A DNA stretch of 64,000 nt from Pseudomonas sp. LRP2-20 (GTDB taxonomy: Bacteria; Pseudomonadota; Gammaproteobacteria; Pseudomonadales; Pseudomonadaceae). The notes under the pieces are model-generated. The model did not search any database, had not been told where the DNA came from, and saw only the letters and a list, made by a program, of their open reading frames with translations. Positions 63,209 to 64,000 of this stretch are shown here, piece after piece. Position numbers and translations under genes: made by a program. Location of the stretch: positions 5,721,001 to 5,785,000 of the forward strand of contig NZ_AP025944.1 of assembly GCF_024349685.1 (NCBI RefSeq), read 5' to 3'. Within the stretch, counting starts at the first letter, position 1, and each line of letters opens with the position of its first letter.

Positions 63209-63259
63209 GTTAAACATGGATCGGCGTTCAATGCGAACCGGGGCGCCGATTGGCGCCCT

Positions 63260-63363
63260 CCTGTTCCGGCCTGTTCGCGGGCAAGCCCGCTCCCACAGGG
63301 GCATCACGAATCTTGAATGCTGCGAGTCACCTGCGGGCTTGCCCGCGAACAGGCCGGAACAGG
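63260..63363. repeat. REP inverted pair with one shortened arm
   Basis: The left arm (63260-63300) is complete. The right arm (63330-63363) lacks the six bases TGGGAG. The outer flanks CCTGTTCCGG and CCGGAACAGG still match. Confidence 0.85.
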
Positions 63364-63369
63364 TATAGG

Positions 63370-64000
63370 TCAGTTCTTGTCCTGGCAATCCAGCTGCAGG
63401 TTGGCCTGGGTGATGTTGCTTTCGGCCGGCACGCTGCGGGTCAGCCAGACATTGCCGCCAATGGTCGAGCCTTTGCCGATGGTGATCCGCCCCAGGATCG
63501 TCGCCCCGGCATAGATCACCACGTCGTCCTCGACGATCGGGTGGCGCGCCAGCCCTTTGTGCAACGTCCCCGACTCGTCGCTTGGGAAGCGCTTGGCACC
63601 CAGGGTAACCGCCTGATAGATGCGCACCCGCTCACCGATGATCGCGGTTTCGCCAATCACCACGCCGGTACCGTGGTCGATGAAGAAGCTCTGGCCGATC
63701 TGCGCGCCTGGGTGAATGTCGATACCCGTGGCCGAATGCGCCAGCTCCGAGCTGATCCGCGCCAGCAGCGGCAAGCCCGCTCGATAAAGATGGTGAGCCA
63801 GGCGGTGATGGATGATCGCCAGGATCCCCGGATAGCACAGCAATACCTCGTCTACGCTGCGCGCCGCCGGGTCGCCGTGATAGGCCGCCAGCACATCGGT
63901 ATCGAGCAGCACACGCAGGCCCGGCAAGGCCGCCGCGAAGTCCTGGATCAAACGCAGGGCCTGGGCGTCGACGCCCTCCAGTTCCGCCTTGCTCTGACGC
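63370..64000 (-). CDS. Serine O-acetyltransferase (EpsC/CysE type), 5'-truncated by window edge
   Basis: The frame stays open through the window edge (codons before TTG at 63951 read RQSKAELEGVDAQALR), so only the last ~210 residues are seen. The helical N-terminal domain (HHRLAHHLYRAGLPLLAR) leads into the left-handed beta-helix: IDIHPGAQIGQSFFIDHGTG, VVIGETAIIGERVRIYQAVT, VEDDVVIYAGATILG and IGGNVWLTRSVP. It acetylates serine for cysteine synthesis. The HPGA/DHGTG motifs hold the active-site His. It is the sulfur-metabolism end of the window. Confidence 0.92.
   Translation of the reverse strand, partial: RQSKAELEGVDAQALRLIQDFAAALPGLRVLLDTDVLAAYHGDPAARSVDEVLLCYPGILAIIHHRLAHHLYRAGLPLLARISSELAHSATGIDIHPGAQIGQSFFIDHGTGVVIGETAIIGERVRIYQAVTLGAKRFPSDESGTLHKGLARHPIVEDDVVIYAGATILGRITIGKGSTIGGNVWLTRSVPAESNITQANLQLDCQDKN

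Overview
The window looks like a chromosome segment from the Pseudomonas putida group. The long core block (pckA, hslO, rimK, envZ-ompR, tex, gshA, ssuFBCDA, lsfA, tauABCD, betT) follows, by my recollection, the gene order of P. putida KT2440 around PP_0228-PP_0271, read in reverse. High GC content, ATGA/TGATG gene overlaps, P. putida-type REP pairs and OprD-family porins agree with this. No rRNA, tRNA or CRISPR array was seen.

Region 1 (1-5960) is accessory DNA. It starts with the 3' part of an SMC-like ATPase gene with a four-cysteine zinc ribbon, translationally coupled to a 658-residue protein ending in a PD-(D/E)XK nuclease domain. A degenerate IS66 transposase fragment follows. Then comes a very AT-rich, tightly overlapping minus-strand operon: a membrane protein, a small unknown protein and an MNT-type nucleotidyltransferase. 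A hexapeptide-repeat acetyltransferase closes the region. The two operons are the best candidates here for undescribed anti-phage or toxin-type systems.

Region 2 (5976-16431) holds surface uptake and sensing: a TonB-dependent siderophore receptor divergent from an OmpR-type two-component pair, a membrane-anchored GltB-like flavoprotein, an OprD-family porin, a second (catecholate-type) siderophore receptor and a small conserved-looking protein.

Region 3 (16609-30592) holds agmatine deiminase, rfbC-rfbD, a DctB/DctD-like sigma-54 two-component system coupled to a hotdog thioesterase, cysQ-nudE, yrfG, a BON-LysM protein, fdhD with a molybdopterin oxidoreductase, a glycine-zipper protein and another thioesterase.

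Region 4 (30650-44612) opens with a RelE/ParE-type toxin-antitoxin pair. It continues with pckA, hslO, a PAP2 phosphatase, hslR, a RimB-like protease with rimK, envZ-ompR, tex, a PaaI-like thioesterase, gshA (probable TTG start) and a TetR regulator.

Region 5 (44700-50189) is one 5.5-kb gene for an 1829-residue dermonecrotic-toxin-like protein, inserted between the TetR gene and the ssu operon.

Region 6 (50236-64000) is a sulfur-scavenging block: ssuFBCDA and lsfA on the minus strand and tauABCD on the plus strand, with a porin between. All three promoter regions carry a similar AT-rich element. ssuE, expected next to ssuA, is absent; its place is taken by a 64-bp inverted repeat. The window ends with a BCCT transporter and a truncated serine O-acetyltransferase. 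REP inverted pairs sit in many of the intergenic gaps.
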